Assembly: GCA_947451995.1 (NCBI GenBank)
Contig: CANGCI010000002.1
Location: 1 to 41,691, forward strand
Direction of reading: 5' to 3'
Length of the DNA stretch: 41,691 nucleotides
From: Comamonadaceae bacterium
Lineage (GTDB): Bacteria; Pseudomonadota; Gammaproteobacteria; Burkholderiales; Burkholderiaceae_C
The notes below the pieces were generated by a model, which was not told the DNA's origin, did no database searches, and saw nothing but the letters and a program-made list of their open reading frames with translations. A program made the position numbers and the translations under genes. Below, piece after piece: positions 17,654-27,563 of this stretch. Each line of letters begins with the position of its first letter. Position 1 is the first letter of the stretch.

Positions 17654-18538
17654 ATGACTTTGGTTCAACTGAAGCACTTCATTGAGTTGGCCGCCAATGG
17701 CTCGTTCAGCAAATCGGCTGAAAGACTATTCTTAACTCAGCCCGCCCTCAGCCGGAGCATCAAATCTCTGGAGGATGAACTGGGACAAGCCTTGTTTGAC
17801 AGAGTGGGGCGCAAGAATGAACTGACGCCCTTTGGGCATCACATCTTGGGGCAAGCGCGCGAATTACTCGATGCCGCCAACAACTTGAAGCAGAGCAGCA
17901 AGCACCTTTTAACAGGACGTCATGGCCAACTGAAGTTGGGATTGGGTTCGGGTCCTGGCGCTTTGTGGATGACGCCACTTTTAACTTATGTGGCCAACGA
18001 ATGCCCCGGCGCACGTTTGGAAATCGCCAGGGGTGCGACCAATTTGTTGGTTCAACAACTCAGAGAGCGCTTGTTGGATGCGTTGATCTTGGACATTCGC
18101 TCACTCAGTCCATCGACTGATTTGAAAGTAGAACCCTTGTGTGAGTTGCCAGGCACTTTCATGTGCAACAAAAAACATCCGCTTGCCAAACTGAAGCAAG
18201 TCACGTTTGAGCAATTGCTTGAATACCCTATTGCATCAACCCCCTTGAGTGATGAGGTGGCGCGAGTGCTGACTGAAAGATATGGTGCGCAAGCGCATCC
18301 AGAGCAACTGATTCAGTTGCGCTGCGAAGAAATATCGAGTTTGTTGGATGTGGCCAGAAACACGCAAGCGGTGGTGTTGACGGTGCGTGCAGTTGCGCCC
18401 GATTTGATCGAGTTGCCAGTGACACCCGCCCTGCATGCCAATGCCCGCTTTGGCTGGGTCTCTCTTAAGTCAAGGTCGGAAGTGCCCTTGGCCAGAGTGC
18501 TACGCGAGGCAGCAGTACAGCGTTTGTCGGCGCTTTAA
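17654..18538 (+). CDS. LysR-family transcriptional regulator
   Basis: MTLVQLKHFIELAANGSFSKSAERLFLTQPALSRSIKSLEDELGQALFDR HTH; divergent from bug gene. Confidence 0.92.
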   Translation: MTLVQLKHFIELAANGSFSKSAERLFLTQPALSRSIKSLEDELGQALFDRVGRKNELTPFGHHILGQARELLDAANNLKQSSKHLLTGRHGQLKLGLGSGPGALWMTPLLTYVANECPGARLEIARGATNLLVQQLRERLLDALILDIRSLSPSTDLKVEPLCELPGTFMCNKKHPLAKLKQVTFEQLLEYPIASTPLSDEVARVLTERYGAQAHPEQLIQLRCEEISSLLDVARNTQAVVLTVRAVAPDLIELPVTPALHANARFGWVSLKSRSEVPLARVLREAAVQRLSAL

Positions 18539-18732
18539 GCGGCTACCGTGTAGCCTTCTTCTGCAATGACGTGCGCAATTTCTTCGCGCGCTTTGGAACT
18601 CTCTACATCCACTTTGCCTGCAGGTCGGTCGATGGCCACTTTGGCTTCAGGATCTAAACGGGTGATGGCTTTTTTAACGGACATTTCGCAATGGCCACAA
18701 GTCATGCCTTGAACTTGAAATGTGTTGTTCAT
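18535..18732 (-). CDS. copZ: Heavy-metal-associated domain copper chaperone
   Basis: MNNTFQVQGMTCGHCEMSVKKAITRLD (GMTCxxC motif). Confidence 0.85.
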   Translation of the reverse strand: MNNTFQVQGMTCGHCEMSVKKAITRLDPEAKVAIDRPAGKVDVESSKAREEIAHVIAEEGYTVAA

Positions 18733-18771
18733 GATCAACTCCTCTCAATATATTAGATGTAAGCTTAGCCT

Positions 18772-21027
18772 ATGTCTGAATTGTCCTGCGATATTGGTAT
18801 TGGTGGCATGACCTGCGCGTCATGTGTTGCGCGGGTGGAACGCGCTATCGGAAAGTTGACCGATGTCAAAGACGTCAGTGTGAATTTGGCCACTGAATCA
18901 GCAAGGGTCACTTGGAAGTCGCCAGAGTCTGGCGCCGTCAATGCGCAAGAACAGCAAGCCCGCTTGCGACGTGCAGTGCGCGATGCGGGTTACGAGCCCT
19001 TGGCCGCAGACCATTTGGAGCAAGCGCCCGCTGGGGCATGGTCTGGTTTTGGTCCAGTCGCTGTGGGGTTGTTGCTCAGTGCGCCTTTGGTTCTGCCGAT
19101 GTTGGGCGATGCACTCGGCAAGCATTGGATGTTGCCTGCGCTGTGGCAGTTTTTATTGGCCACACCTGTGCAATTTATTCTGGGTGCTCGTTTTTACAAA
19201 GCAGGTTGGCACGCCTTGTTGGCAGGCAGTGGCAACATGGATTTGTTGGTGGCCATTGGCACCTCTGCGGGCTGGTTGTTGTCCATGTGGTTGTGGCTGA
19301 TGGCACCTGATGGGCACATGGTGCATTTGTATTTTGAAGGATCTGCCGTTGTCATTACCCTGGTCTTGCTAGGCAAGTGGCTTGAAGCACGTGCCAAGCG
19401 TCAAACCACCGATGCCATTCGGGCTTTGCATGCACTGCGTCCAGAAAAAGCACGTGTCATCACAGCCGATGGTGAAGTCGAAATTCCCATCGAAGAATTG
19501 TTGGTGGGCGATCGCATGCTGGTGCTGCCGGGTGAACGTTTTGCCGCCGATGGCGTGGTGCTGGAAGGGCAGACACAAGTCGATGAAGCCATGCTGACGG
19601 GCGAGCCTTTGCCTGTCCCTAAAAGTATTGGCGAACGCGTGACGGGTGGCAGCATCAATGGTGAGGGCCGCGTGCTGGTCACTGTCAGTGCCACAGGCAC
19701 CACAACGGTGTTGTCCAACATCATTCGCTTGGTTGAAGATGCGCAGGCTGCCAAAGCACCCATTCAGCGTTTGGTGGATCAGGTATCGGCCGTGTTTGTG
19801 CCTGTGGTTTTGGTGCTGGCAATGGTCACTTTGTTGGCGTGGTGGTTCACGGGGCACAGTCTAGAGGTCTCGCTCATTCACAGTGTGGCTGTTTTGGTGA
19901 TCGCTTGTCCCTGTGCTTTGGGTTTGGCTACGCCCGCCGCCATCATGGCGGGCACTGGCGTGGCTGCCAAGCATGGCATCCTGATCAAAGATGCGCAGGC
20001 ACTAGAAATCGCCCACAAAGTTGACACCGTCGCTTTTGACAAGACAGGTACTTTGACCCTCGGACAGCCGCGGCTGATTTCCCTGACATCGGTCAAGCTA
20101 CAAGATGCGCCAAACCCACATTCGGACGACCCACTGTTGATGTTGGCCGCCAGCTTGCAAAGCGGAAGTGAACACCCCTTGGCGCATGCTGTCGTGCAAG
20201 CAGCCAAAACGCAGAGCTTGCAGTTCGTGGTGCCTGACGACGTTAAAGCGGTGCCAGGTTTTGGTAGCGAAGGCCGTGTGCAGGGCCGTCATTTGTTGTT
20301 GGGCAGTTTGCGTTGGATGGACTCGCTCAATGTGCCAGACGGGCCGTGGCAAGCACAGGCAGCAAGCAAGCAGGCCGAAGGTGCCACTGTCTCGATCTTG
20401 GCTGAGCGCTCCCAAGCTGGCGTCAGCCCTTTGGCCGTCTTGGCGTTTGGCGACGAGCCCAAACCTGGCGTGCAAGCCGCATTGAAGTTGCTGCGTCAGC
20501 GCGGACTTCGGCTGGTCATGATTTCGGGTGACAACAAAGGCGCGGCACAAGCCATGGCGGCGCGTTTAGGACTTCAACCTGAAGAGGTGTTTGCAGAAGT
20601 ATTGCCTGGCGACAAAGCTGCATTGGTTAAAAGTTTGCAAGCCCATTCAACAGGTGCGCCGCATGTGGTGGCTTTTGTTGGGGACGGTATCAATGATGCG
20701 CCGGCATTGGCCGCTGCGGATGTGGGATTGGCCATGGCCAATTTGAATGCCGATGGCAGGCGTGGTGGCACCGATGTGGCCATGCAAGCCGCAGGCATCA
20801 CGTTGATGCGCGGCGATGTGGCCTTGGTGGCTGGCGCCTTGGAAATTTCTGCGCGCACAGTGGCCAAAATTCGGCAAAATTTATTTTGGGCATTTGCCTA
20901 CAACGCAGCGGGCATTCCGCTGGCAGCCATGGGCTACCTGAGCCCTGTGGTGGCTGGGGCGGCCATGGCATTGAGTTCGGTCAGTGTGATGACCAATGCC
21001 TTGCTGCTCAAGCGCTGGAAGCCTTAA
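18772..21027 (+). CDS. copA: Cu(I)-translocating P1B-type ATPase
   Basis: GMTCASC HMA domain; VIACPCALGLATP; FDKTGTLTLG; VGDGINDAPALAAADVG. Confidence 0.93.
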   Translation: MSELSCDIGIGGMTCASCVARVERAIGKLTDVKDVSVNLATESARVTWKSPESGAVNAQEQQARLRRAVRDAGYEPLAADHLEQAPAGAWSGFGPVAVGLLLSAPLVLPMLGDALGKHWMLPALWQFLLATPVQFILGARFYKAGWHALLAGSGNMDLLVAIGTSAGWLLSMWLWLMAPDGHMVHLYFEGSAVVITLVLLGKWLEARAKRQTTDAIRALHALRPEKARVITADGEVEIPIEELLVGDRMLVLPGERFAADGVVLEGQTQVDEAMLTGEPLPVPKSIGERVTGGSINGEGRVLVTVSATGTTTVLSNIIRLVEDAQAAKAPIQRLVDQVSAVFVPVVLVLAMVTLLAWWFTGHSLEVSLIHSVAVLVIACPCALGLATPAAIMAGTGVAAKHGILIKDAQALEIAHKVDTVAFDKTGTLTLGQPRLISLTSVKLQDAPNPHSDDPLLMLAASLQSGSEHPLAHAVVQAAKTQSLQFVVPDDVKAVPGFGSEGRVQGRHLLLGSLRWMDSLNVPDGPWQAQAASKQAEGATVSILAERSQAGVSPLAVLAFGDEPKPGVQAALKLLRQRGLRLVMISGDNKGAAQAMAARLGLQPEEVFAEVLPGDKAALVKSLQAHSTGAPHVVAFVGDGINDAPALAAADVGLAMANLNADGRRGGTDVAMQAAGITLMRGDVALVAGALEISARTVAKIRQNLFWAFAYNAAGIPLAAMGYLSPVVAGAAMALSSVSVMTNALLLKRWKP

Positions 21028-21218
21028 TCGGGCAAGACCAAGGCGTGATAGGCATGCCAAGTGGCATGACCAATCAAAGGTGCTGTGAAAAGAAGCAAGG
21101 ATTTGAGAAATTAAACTTTGCAGGTGCGGGTATTCTTGGTCTGCAAACAGCGCAAACACTCAGGGGCTTCGCTAGAAGGCCGCTTGAGGCGCGGCTGAAA
21201 GTGCTTCTTTAAATTGAC

Positions 21219-22136
21219 TTAAGTCAAGATGTAGTGGTCAAGCAGCAGTACCGCAAAGAGCGCCGTGAGATGAATCAGCGAAAAGCGAAATGTTTTGCGC
21301 GCCAATTCGTCTGAATATTTCTTAAACAGTGCAACGGCATAGGCAATGAAGCCGATGCTCAACACCACGGCGCCTGCCAAGTAAATCCAAGAACTCATGC
21401 CAAATGCAAACGGCATCAAGCAAGACGCTGCGAGCAAAAAGGTGTAGAGCAAAATTTGAAGCCGTGTGAAATCATTGCCGTGGGTGACTGGCAACATGGG
21501 CAAGCCAGACTTGCGATAGTCCTCAACGCGGTACAAAGCCAGTGCCCAAAAATGGGGCGGCGTCCACAGAAAAATGATCAGGAAAAGAATGGCGGCTTCT
21601 GCGCCTACTTCGCCTGTCATGGCGGCCCAACCCAAGACTGGTGGCATGGCGCCAGAAGCGCCACCAATGACGATGTTTTGAGGTGTCATGGGCTTGAGAA
21701 TCAGGGTGTAAATGACGGCGTAGCCCACGAAGGTGGCGAAGGTCAACCACATGGTGATGGGGTTGATCCACACGTACAAAATGAACGAGCCTATGGCGCA
21801 CAGCGTGGCTGAAAAAATCAGGGCTTGCATGTCAGACAACTCGCCCTTGGCGGTTGGGCGCCAAGACGTTCTGCGCATCTTGGCATCAATGGTTTTTTCA
21901 ACCAAACAATTGAAGGCCGCTGCTGCGCCCGCAACCAGCCAAATGCCCAAACAGGCCAGCGCCATTCTTTGCCACTCATCCCATGTTGGAAGTCCAGGTA
22001 CAGCCAGCACCATGCCAATCAGCGCGCAGAACACAATCAGCTGAATAACCCTTGGCTTAGTGAGTGCGTTGTACTGTTTAAAAAGGGTGCCAATGTTCAT
22101 TTGTGACTTTGTTTGGATAATGACGCTCAAGGACAA
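21219..22136 (-). CDS. ctaB: Protoheme IX farnesyltransferase
   Basis: [67 protein letters not shown]. Confidence 0.93.
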   Translation of the reverse strand: MSLSVIIQTKSQMNIGTLFKQYNALTKPRVIQLIVFCALIGMVLAVPGLPTWDEWQRMALACLGIWLVAGAAAAFNCLVEKTIDAKMRRTSWRPTAKGELSDMQALIFSATLCAIGSFILYVWINPITMWLTFATFVGYAVIYTLILKPMTPQNIVIGGASGAMPPVLGWAAMTGEVGAEAAILFLIIFLWTPPHFWALALYRVEDYRKSGLPMLPVTHGNDFTRLQILLYTFLLAASCLMPFAFGMSSWIYLAGAVVLSIGFIAYAVALFKKYSDELARKTFRFSLIHLTALFAVLLLDHYILT

Positions 22137-22256
22137 GTTGCGGATCTCAATGCGAGACTAAAAAAATTTAGAAAGTAAGTTTTTAGTAATGTTCTATCGA
22201 GGCAAGCTTGGCATGCGCATGGCGCTTTGCGCTTTATTCGCTAAGAGCCGACTATG

Positions 22257-22262
22257 TATAAT
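22257..22262 (+). promoter_or_regulatory. Candidate -10 element (TATAAT) of cytochrome c/cox operon
   Basis: Exact TATAAT 37 bp upstream of the cytochrome c start codon; -35 not convincing. Confidence 0.45.
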
Positions 22263-22264
22263 AT

Positions 22265-22278
22265 TTGATTTAGATCAA
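22265..22278. promoter_or_regulatory. Fnr/Anr-type binding site
   Basis: Perfect TTGAT-TTAG-ATCAA match to the Fnr consensus TTGAT-N4-ATCAA. Confidence 0.65.
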
Positions 22279-22298
22279 CCACAACTAATTTTTTCAGA

Positions 22299-22967
22299 AT
22301 GCGTCCCATGAGTTTCAAATCTTTTGCCATTGCGGCAGCTTTGTTCGCGGGCATGGCTGGCCAAATGTCAGTCGCGCAAGACCTTAAGGGTGATGTTCAG
22401 GCTGGAGAGAAAAAAATTGCCATGTGCATCGGTTGCCATGGCATCGTTGGCTACCAAGCCAGCTTCCCATCGGTCTACAAAGTTCCCATGATTTCAGGTC
22501 AGGGCGCCAAATACATTTCTAATGCATTGGCTGCTTACAAGTCCGGCGAGCGCAAACATCCCACCATGCGAACTGTTGCCATGGGTTTGACGGCACAAGA
22601 CGTTGCCGACATTTCTGCCTACTATGAACAACATGGCAACGGTTTGCCAGCACCCGATCAAATTGCCCCTGCGCCTGCAAAGGTTGCTGAGTTGTTGACC
22701 AAAGGCGGTTGCACCGGTTGCCACGGCGCCAATTTCAGCAAGCCCACCACGCCCGATTTCCCCAAAGTGGCTGGCCAGCACAAAGATTACTTGTACATGG
22801 CACTCAAGTCGTACAAAGAAGAAGGCTCTAGCACTTGGGGCCGTAACAATGCTGTCATGGGCGGCGTTGCAAAGCAATATTCATTGGCCGAGCTCAAAAT
22901 GATTGCAGATTATTTGGGCAGCCAACAAGGGGAACTCAAAGTTGTTCCTCAGTCCAAATTCCGTTGA
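22299..22967 (+). CDS. Periplasmic di-heme cytochrome c (c4-like)
   Basis: Signal peptide; two haem motifs CIGCH and CTGCH. Confidence 0.9.
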   Translation: MRPMSFKSFAIAAALFAGMAGQMSVAQDLKGDVQAGEKKIAMCIGCHGIVGYQASFPSVYKVPMISGQGAKYISNALAAYKSGERKHPTMRTVAMGLTAQDVADISAYYEQHGNGLPAPDQIAPAPAKVAELLTKGGCTGCHGANFSKPTTPDFPKVAGQHKDYLYMALKSYKEEGSSTWGRNNAVMGGVAKQYSLAELKMIADYLGSQQGELKVVPQSKFR

Positions 22968-23009
22968 TACCGGTTGGTCATCTCCTGCACTGTTTTTCGA
23001 GGATTTAAA

Positions 23010-23921
23010 GTGAATAAATTGAGCCAACATTGGAAAAAAATCGCCAACAGCAGCGTCGCTGCTTTGGCGGGTCTGGCATCTTCAGCCTATGCCGTTAATG
23101 ACTTGCCCGGCGGACCGGCTGTCCGTCAATTGAATTTGCATGCGCCTGCAACCAAGTTGGCTGCAGACCAAGGCAGCTTGCACGTTTTCATGATGATCAT
23201 TTGTTTGGTCATCTTCGTGGCTGTTTTTGGTGTGATGTTTTATTCCATCTTGAAGCACCGCAAATCATTGGGTCACAAGCCTGCGCATTTCCACGAGTCT
23301 GTCAAAGTTGAAATTGCTTGGACCTTGGCGCCTTTCATCATTGTGATTTTCATGGCCATTCCTGCGACCAAAACAGTGATTGCGCAAAAAGACACATCCA
23401 ATGCCGACCTCACCATCAAGGCCACAGGCCACCAGTGGCGTTGGGGTTATGACTACATCAAAGGTGAAGGCGAGGGCATTGCCTTCATTTCATCCTTGGA
23501 CAATGAACACCGCATCTTGTCAAACTCAGGTGCAAAAGGTGACATGCCCGACGATTACTTGTTGAAAGTCGACAATCCTTTGGTGGTGCCAGTTGGTAAA
23601 AAAATTCGCATCATCACAACGTCCTCCGATGTGATCCATGCATTTGCTGTGCCTTCCTTTGGTATCAAGCAAGACGCCATTCCTGGTTTTGTTCGTGACA
23701 CCCATTTCTTGGCTGAGCGAACAGGCATGTTCTATGGTCAGTGCCAAGAATTGTGCGGTAAAGAGCACGCTTACATGCCCATCAATGTGCAGGTTCTGTC
23801 CGAAGCTGATTACTCAGCTTGGGTTCAAAAGAAAAAGGCTGAAGCAGCACCTGCTGCAGCCAAGAATGAAGCCGCTCCCGCTGCGCAAGTAGCCCAAGCG
23901 CCTGTTTCTGAAAAGAAGTGA
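23010..23921 (+). CDS. coxB: Cytochrome c oxidase subunit II
   Basis: Two TM helices then CuA motif GQCQELCGKEHAYMPI; GTG start at 23010 in frame with a GAGG SD. Confidence 0.93.
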   Translation: MNKLSQHWKKIANSSVAALAGLASSAYAVNDLPGGPAVRQLNLHAPATKLAADQGSLHVFMMIICLVIFVAVFGVMFYSILKHRKSLGHKPAHFHESVKVEIAWTLAPFIIVIFMAIPATKTVIAQKDTSNADLTIKATGHQWRWGYDYIKGEGEGIAFISSLDNEHRILSNSGAKGDMPDDYLLKVDNPLVVPVGKKIRIITTSSDVIHAFAVPSFGIKQDAIPGFVRDTHFLAERTGMFYGQCQELCGKEHAYMPINVQVLSEADYSAWVQKKKAEAAPAAAKNEAAPAAQVAQAPVSEKK

Positions 23922-23946
23922 TTGAGTTGAAAGACTGAGGTAAACC

Positions 23947-25578
23947 ATGAGTTCCATTTCCCATTCTGACGGCGGCTTTGTCGATTCACACGGTCACGAT
24001 GACCACGACCATCACCCCCACGGCTGGCGTCGTTGGGTCTATGCGACCAACCACAAAGACATCGGTACTTTGTACTTGTTGTTCGCATTCACCATGTTGA
24101 TGCTGGGCGGCGTTTTGGCTTTGCTCATCCGCGCTGAGTTGTTCCAGCCAGGCTTGCAAATCGTCAACCCCGAATTGTTCAACCAATTGACCACCATGCA
24201 CGGTTTGATCATGGTGTTCGGCGCCATCATGCCGGCCTTCGTGGGCTTTGCAAACTGGATGATTCCTTTGCAAATTGGTGCATCCGACATGGCCTTTGCC
24301 CGCATGAACAACTTCAGCTTCTGGTTGATGATTCCTGCTGCATTGATGTTGTCTTCTACATTCTTCATGCCAGGTGGCGCACCTGCTGCTGGCTGGACGC
24401 TGTATGCACCGCTCACCATGCAAATGGGCCCCTCCATGGACGTTGCAATTTTTGCATTGCACATCCTGGGCGCATCTTCCATCATGGGTTCGATCAACAT
24501 CATCGTCACCATCTTGAACATGCGCGCACCTGACATGCCGCTGATGAAGATGCCCATGTTCGTTTGGACGTGGCTCATCACGGCTTTCTTGTTGATCGCT
24601 GTGATGCCCGTGTTGGCAGGTGTCATTACCATGACGCTCACAGACCGTCACTTTGGCACCACCTTCTTCAACCCTGCGGCTGGCGGCGATCCCGTCATGT
24701 TCCAGCACATTTTCTGGTTCTTCGGTCACCCCGAGGTGTACATCATGATCTTGCCGGCCTTCGGCATCGTCAGCCAGATCATTCCTGCGTTTGCACGTAA
24801 GAAATTGTTCGGCTACTCCTCCATGGTTTACGCCACTGCTTCTATTGCGATTCTGTCCTTCATCGTGTGGGCTCACCACATGTACACCACTGGCATGCCA
24901 GTGACTGGTCAGTTGTTCTTCATGTACGCCACCATGTTGATTTCAGTGCCTACCGGCGTGAAAGTTTTCAACTGGGTTGCCACCATGTGGAGAGGCTCCA
25001 TGACATTTGAAACCCCCATGTTGTTTGCTGTGGGCTTCATCTTCGTGTTCACCATGGGTGGTTTCACAGGTTTGATCTTGTCCATGGCGCCTATCGATTT
25101 GCAATTGCAAGACGGTTACTACGTTGTGGCTCACTTCCACTACGTGTTGGTGGCGGGTTCCTTGTTTGCCATGTTCGCTGGTGCCTATTACTGGTTGCCC
25201 AAGTGGTCTGGTGTGATGTACAACGAAACACGCGGCAAGTTGCACTTCTGGTGGACTCTGATTGCGTTCAACGTCACATTCTTCCCCATGCACTTCTTGG
25301 GCTTGGCCGGTATGCCACGCCGCTATGCCGACTACCCCATGCAGTTTGCTGACTTCAATGCCATTGCATCGGTCGGTGCCTTCTTCTTCGGTTTTGCACA
25401 GGTTTATTTCTTCTTCTTCATCGTCTTGCCTTGCATGCTCGGTAAAGGTGAAAAAGCGCCTCAGCAACCTTGGGAAGGTGCAGAAGGTTTGGAGTGGGAA
25501 GTGCCTTCACCAGCCCCACACCACACCTACGAAACACCGCCCAAGCTGAATGCTGACGCGAACAAGGTCATTGGTTAA
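23947..25578 (+). CDS. ctaD: Cytochrome c oxidase subunit I
   Basis: FWFFGHPEVYIMILPAFGIVSQI, HHMYTTGMP, VVAHFHYVLVAGSLFA. Confidence 0.97.
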   Translation: MSSISHSDGGFVDSHGHDDHDHHPHGWRRWVYATNHKDIGTLYLLFAFTMLMLGGVLALLIRAELFQPGLQIVNPELFNQLTTMHGLIMVFGAIMPAFVGFANWMIPLQIGASDMAFARMNNFSFWLMIPAALMLSSTFFMPGGAPAAGWTLYAPLTMQMGPSMDVAIFALHILGASSIMGSINIIVTILNMRAPDMPLMKMPMFVWTWLITAFLLIAVMPVLAGVITMTLTDRHFGTTFFNPAAGGDPVMFQHIFWFFGHPEVYIMILPAFGIVSQIIPAFARKKLFGYSSMVYATASIAILSFIVWAHHMYTTGMPVTGQLFFMYATMLISVPTGVKVFNWVATMWRGSMTFETPMLFAVGFIFVFTMGGFTGLILSMAPIDLQLQDGYYVVAHFHYVLVAGSLFAMFAGAYYWLPKWSGVMYNETRGKLHFWWTLIAFNVTFFPMHFLGLAGMPRRYADYPMQFADFNAIASVGAFFFGFAQVYFFFFIVLPCMLGKGEKAPQQPWEGAEGLEWEVPSPAPHHTYETPPKLNADANKVIG

Positions 25579-25607
25579 TCCCAAACCTTTTTTAAAATAA
25601 ATCCAAC

Positions 25608-26153
25608 ATGCAAACCAACTTTCAGTTGATGCGTAAGCTCCTCATGGTGAGCTTGGGCATGTTTGCATTTGGTTACATGTTGGTCCCCCTTTACGAAGCT
25701 TTTTGTGAGTGGACGGGGTCCAATGTGTTGTCACTGAGCGAGCGCGAGTCTAAAAACTCCATGAATGGTCGAGCGGGCTTGCCCCTCAATACGCAGGTAG
25801 ATACCTCCAGAACCATTTCAGTGGAATTTGACACCAACGTTCGAGGTCCATGGAACTTTGCACCCATGACTCGCTCATTGAATGTGCATCCTGGCGAGCT
25901 GGTCACGGTGATGTTTGAATTTCAGAACGTTCAAAATCGCACCATGTCTGCGCAAGCCATTCCAAGTTATGCCCCGCAACAGGCAGCTTCTTACTTCAAC
26001 AAAGTCGAGTGTTTCTGTTTCAATCAGTACACCTTGGCACCCGGAGAGAAGAAGCTTTGGCCTGTGACTTTTTACATCAACCCCAAAATGTCCAAAGACG
26101 TGAAGACCATCACTTTGTCTTACACATTTTTTGAAGTGGGTTCTAGCGTATGA
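25608..26153 (+). CDS. ctaG: Cytochrome c oxidase assembly protein CtaG/Cox11
   Basis: YASYFNKVECFCFNQYTLAPGEKKLWPVTFYINP-type Cox11 motif (FNKVECFCF). Confidence 0.93.
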   Translation: MQTNFQLMRKLLMVSLGMFAFGYMLVPLYEAFCEWTGSNVLSLSERESKNSMNGRAGLPLNTQVDTSRTISVEFDTNVRGPWNFAPMTRSLNVHPGELVTVMFEFQNVQNRTMSAQAIPSYAPQQAASYFNKVECFCFNQYTLAPGEKKLWPVTFYINPKMSKDVKTITLSYTFFEVGSSV

Positions 26154-26362
26154 GCAATCTTGAGCAAGCCCCTAAGGCCAGCCCATCTTTGTTGCGCGCT
26201 TTTGTCATGGTCGCATGGTCATTCTTTGGCATTCGCAAAGGTTCTGAGCACCGTCAAGATCTCTTGACTGTTAAGCCTGTGCAAATTGTCATCGTTGGCA
26301 TTGTTTGTGGTTTATTGTTTGTTTCGTTTTTGGCCTTCGTGGTCAACTTTGTCACGAGTTAA
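26150..26362 (+). CDS. DUF2970-type small membrane protein
   Basis: 70 aa single-TM, VAWSFFGIRKGSEHRQD, conserved position in beta-proteobacterial cox operons. Confidence 0.8.
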   Translation: MSNLEQAPKASPSLLRAFVMVAWSFFGIRKGSEHRQDLLTVKPVQIVIVGIVCGLLFVSFLAFVVNFVTS

Positions 26363-26376
26363 GTAGGAGAAGAGTT

Positions 26377-27258
26377 ATGAGTGCCAATTCGCACGCCAGC
26401 GCCCCACATTACTATGTGCCGGCTCCATCCAGGCACCCTGCCATGGCATCTTTGGGTTTGTTTTTCGTCATCATGGGCGCAAGCCAATGGGTGAACGACA
26501 GCGCCTGGGGCAAATACGCCTTGCTGATGGGCATGGTCATTTGGTTGACCACCTTGTACCAATGGTTTGGTGATGCCATCGACGAAAGCCTGCATGGTCA
26601 ATACGGTGCGCGCATCGACAAGTCCTTCCGTTGGAGCATGAGCTGGTTCATCTTCTCCGAAGTGATGTTCTTTGCGGCCTTCTTTGGCGCTTTGTGGTGG
26701 ACACGTATTCATGCTGTTCCCAATTTGGGCGGCGAAGCCAACAGCTTGCTCTGGCCTGGTTTTACGGCCGATTGGCCTAGCACTTTGGCGGGTGCTACAG
26801 CTTCTCCAGCAAAGATCATTGAAGAATTCGAAACTGTGGGTCCATTCTGGCTGCCAACCATCAATACAGCCTTGTTGTTGACTTCTGGCGTTACCATGAC
26901 CATTGCACACCATGCATTGCGTGAAAACAATCGTAGCAAAACTGTTTTGTTCATGTGGATGACTGTGTTGTTGGGCATGACTTTCTTGATTTGCCAAGGT
27001 TATGAATACGCACACGCTTATTCAGAACTCAACTTGAAGTTGTCTTCTGGTATCTATGGTTCTACGTTCTACATGTTGACTGGCTTCCACGGCTTCCACG
27101 TGTTCGTGGGCATGTTGATGTTGCTTGTCATTACATTGCGTTTGCAAAAAGGCCACTTCACAGCTGAAAGCCACTTCGGTTTTGAAGGTGCAGCTTGGTA
27201 CTGGCACTTTGTGGACGTGGTGTGGTTGGGCCTGTACATCGTGGTGTACTGGTTCTAA
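26377..27258 (+). CDS. ctaE: Cytochrome c oxidase subunit III
   Basis: YYVPAPSRHPAMASLGLF, FSEVMFFAAFFGALWW, GFHGFHVFVGML, WYWHFVDVVWLGLYIVVYW. Confidence 0.95.
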   Translation: MSANSHASAPHYYVPAPSRHPAMASLGLFFVIMGASQWVNDSAWGKYALLMGMVIWLTTLYQWFGDAIDESLHGQYGARIDKSFRWSMSWFIFSEVMFFAAFFGALWWTRIHAVPNLGGEANSLLWPGFTADWPSTLAGATASPAKIIEEFETVGPFWLPTINTALLLTSGVTMTIAHHALRENNRSKTVLFMWMTVLLGMTFLICQGYEYAHAYSELNLKLSSGIYGSTFYMLTGFHGFHVFVGMLMLLVITLRLQKGHFTAESHFGFEGAAWYWHFVDVVWLGLYIVVYWF

Positions 27259-27272
27259 GCAGAACCCAATTA

Positions 27273-27298
27273 AAAAGCCCCTTTAAGGGGCTTTTTTT
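27273..27298. terminator. Bidirectional Rho-independent terminator
   Basis: AAAAAGCCCC-TTTA-AGGGGCTTTTTTT between convergent genes. Confidence 0.88.
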
Positions 27299-27518
27299 AT
27301 GCGCCGACTGGGATGCCGGTGGGTTGTATCCAACCCATGGCGTACGAGAAGATGATGGTCAAAAATAGAAAGACAGAGATGCCGATGCGCCAAGTTAAAG
27401 CATTGGCCATCCGTTTGGCCTTGTCTTGCTCATCGGGCCCGCCGCGAACCATGAACAAACCAGCTGCAAGCAAGCTGCCAATGATGCCAATCAAGGCAAT
27501 GATGATCCAATATTTCAT
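27297..27518 (-). CDS. Twin-transmembrane protein (DUF2909-like) of cox locus
   Basis: 73 aa, two TM segments, convergent after ctaE. Confidence 0.75.
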   Translation of the reverse strand: MKYWIIIALIGIIGSLLAAGLFMVRGGPDEQDKAKRMANALTWRIGISVFLFLTIIFSYAMGWIQPTGIPVGA

Positions 27519-27563
27519 CCTGCTATTATCCTTTCAAATGGCCAGCACCCTTCAAACATTCTG

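Noticed and set aside
24039-24641. 200-aa minus-strand ORF
   Set aside because: Antisense to ctaD, Met/Asn-rich shadow ORF with no recognisable domain.
23986-24879. 297-aa minus-strand ORF
   Set aside because: Fully antisense to ctaD; composition (His/Asp/Gln-rich) is typical of a shadow ORF over a conserved coding frame.
26359-27015. 218-aa minus-strand ORF
   Set aside because: Antisense to ctaE; His/Gln-rich shadow ORF.
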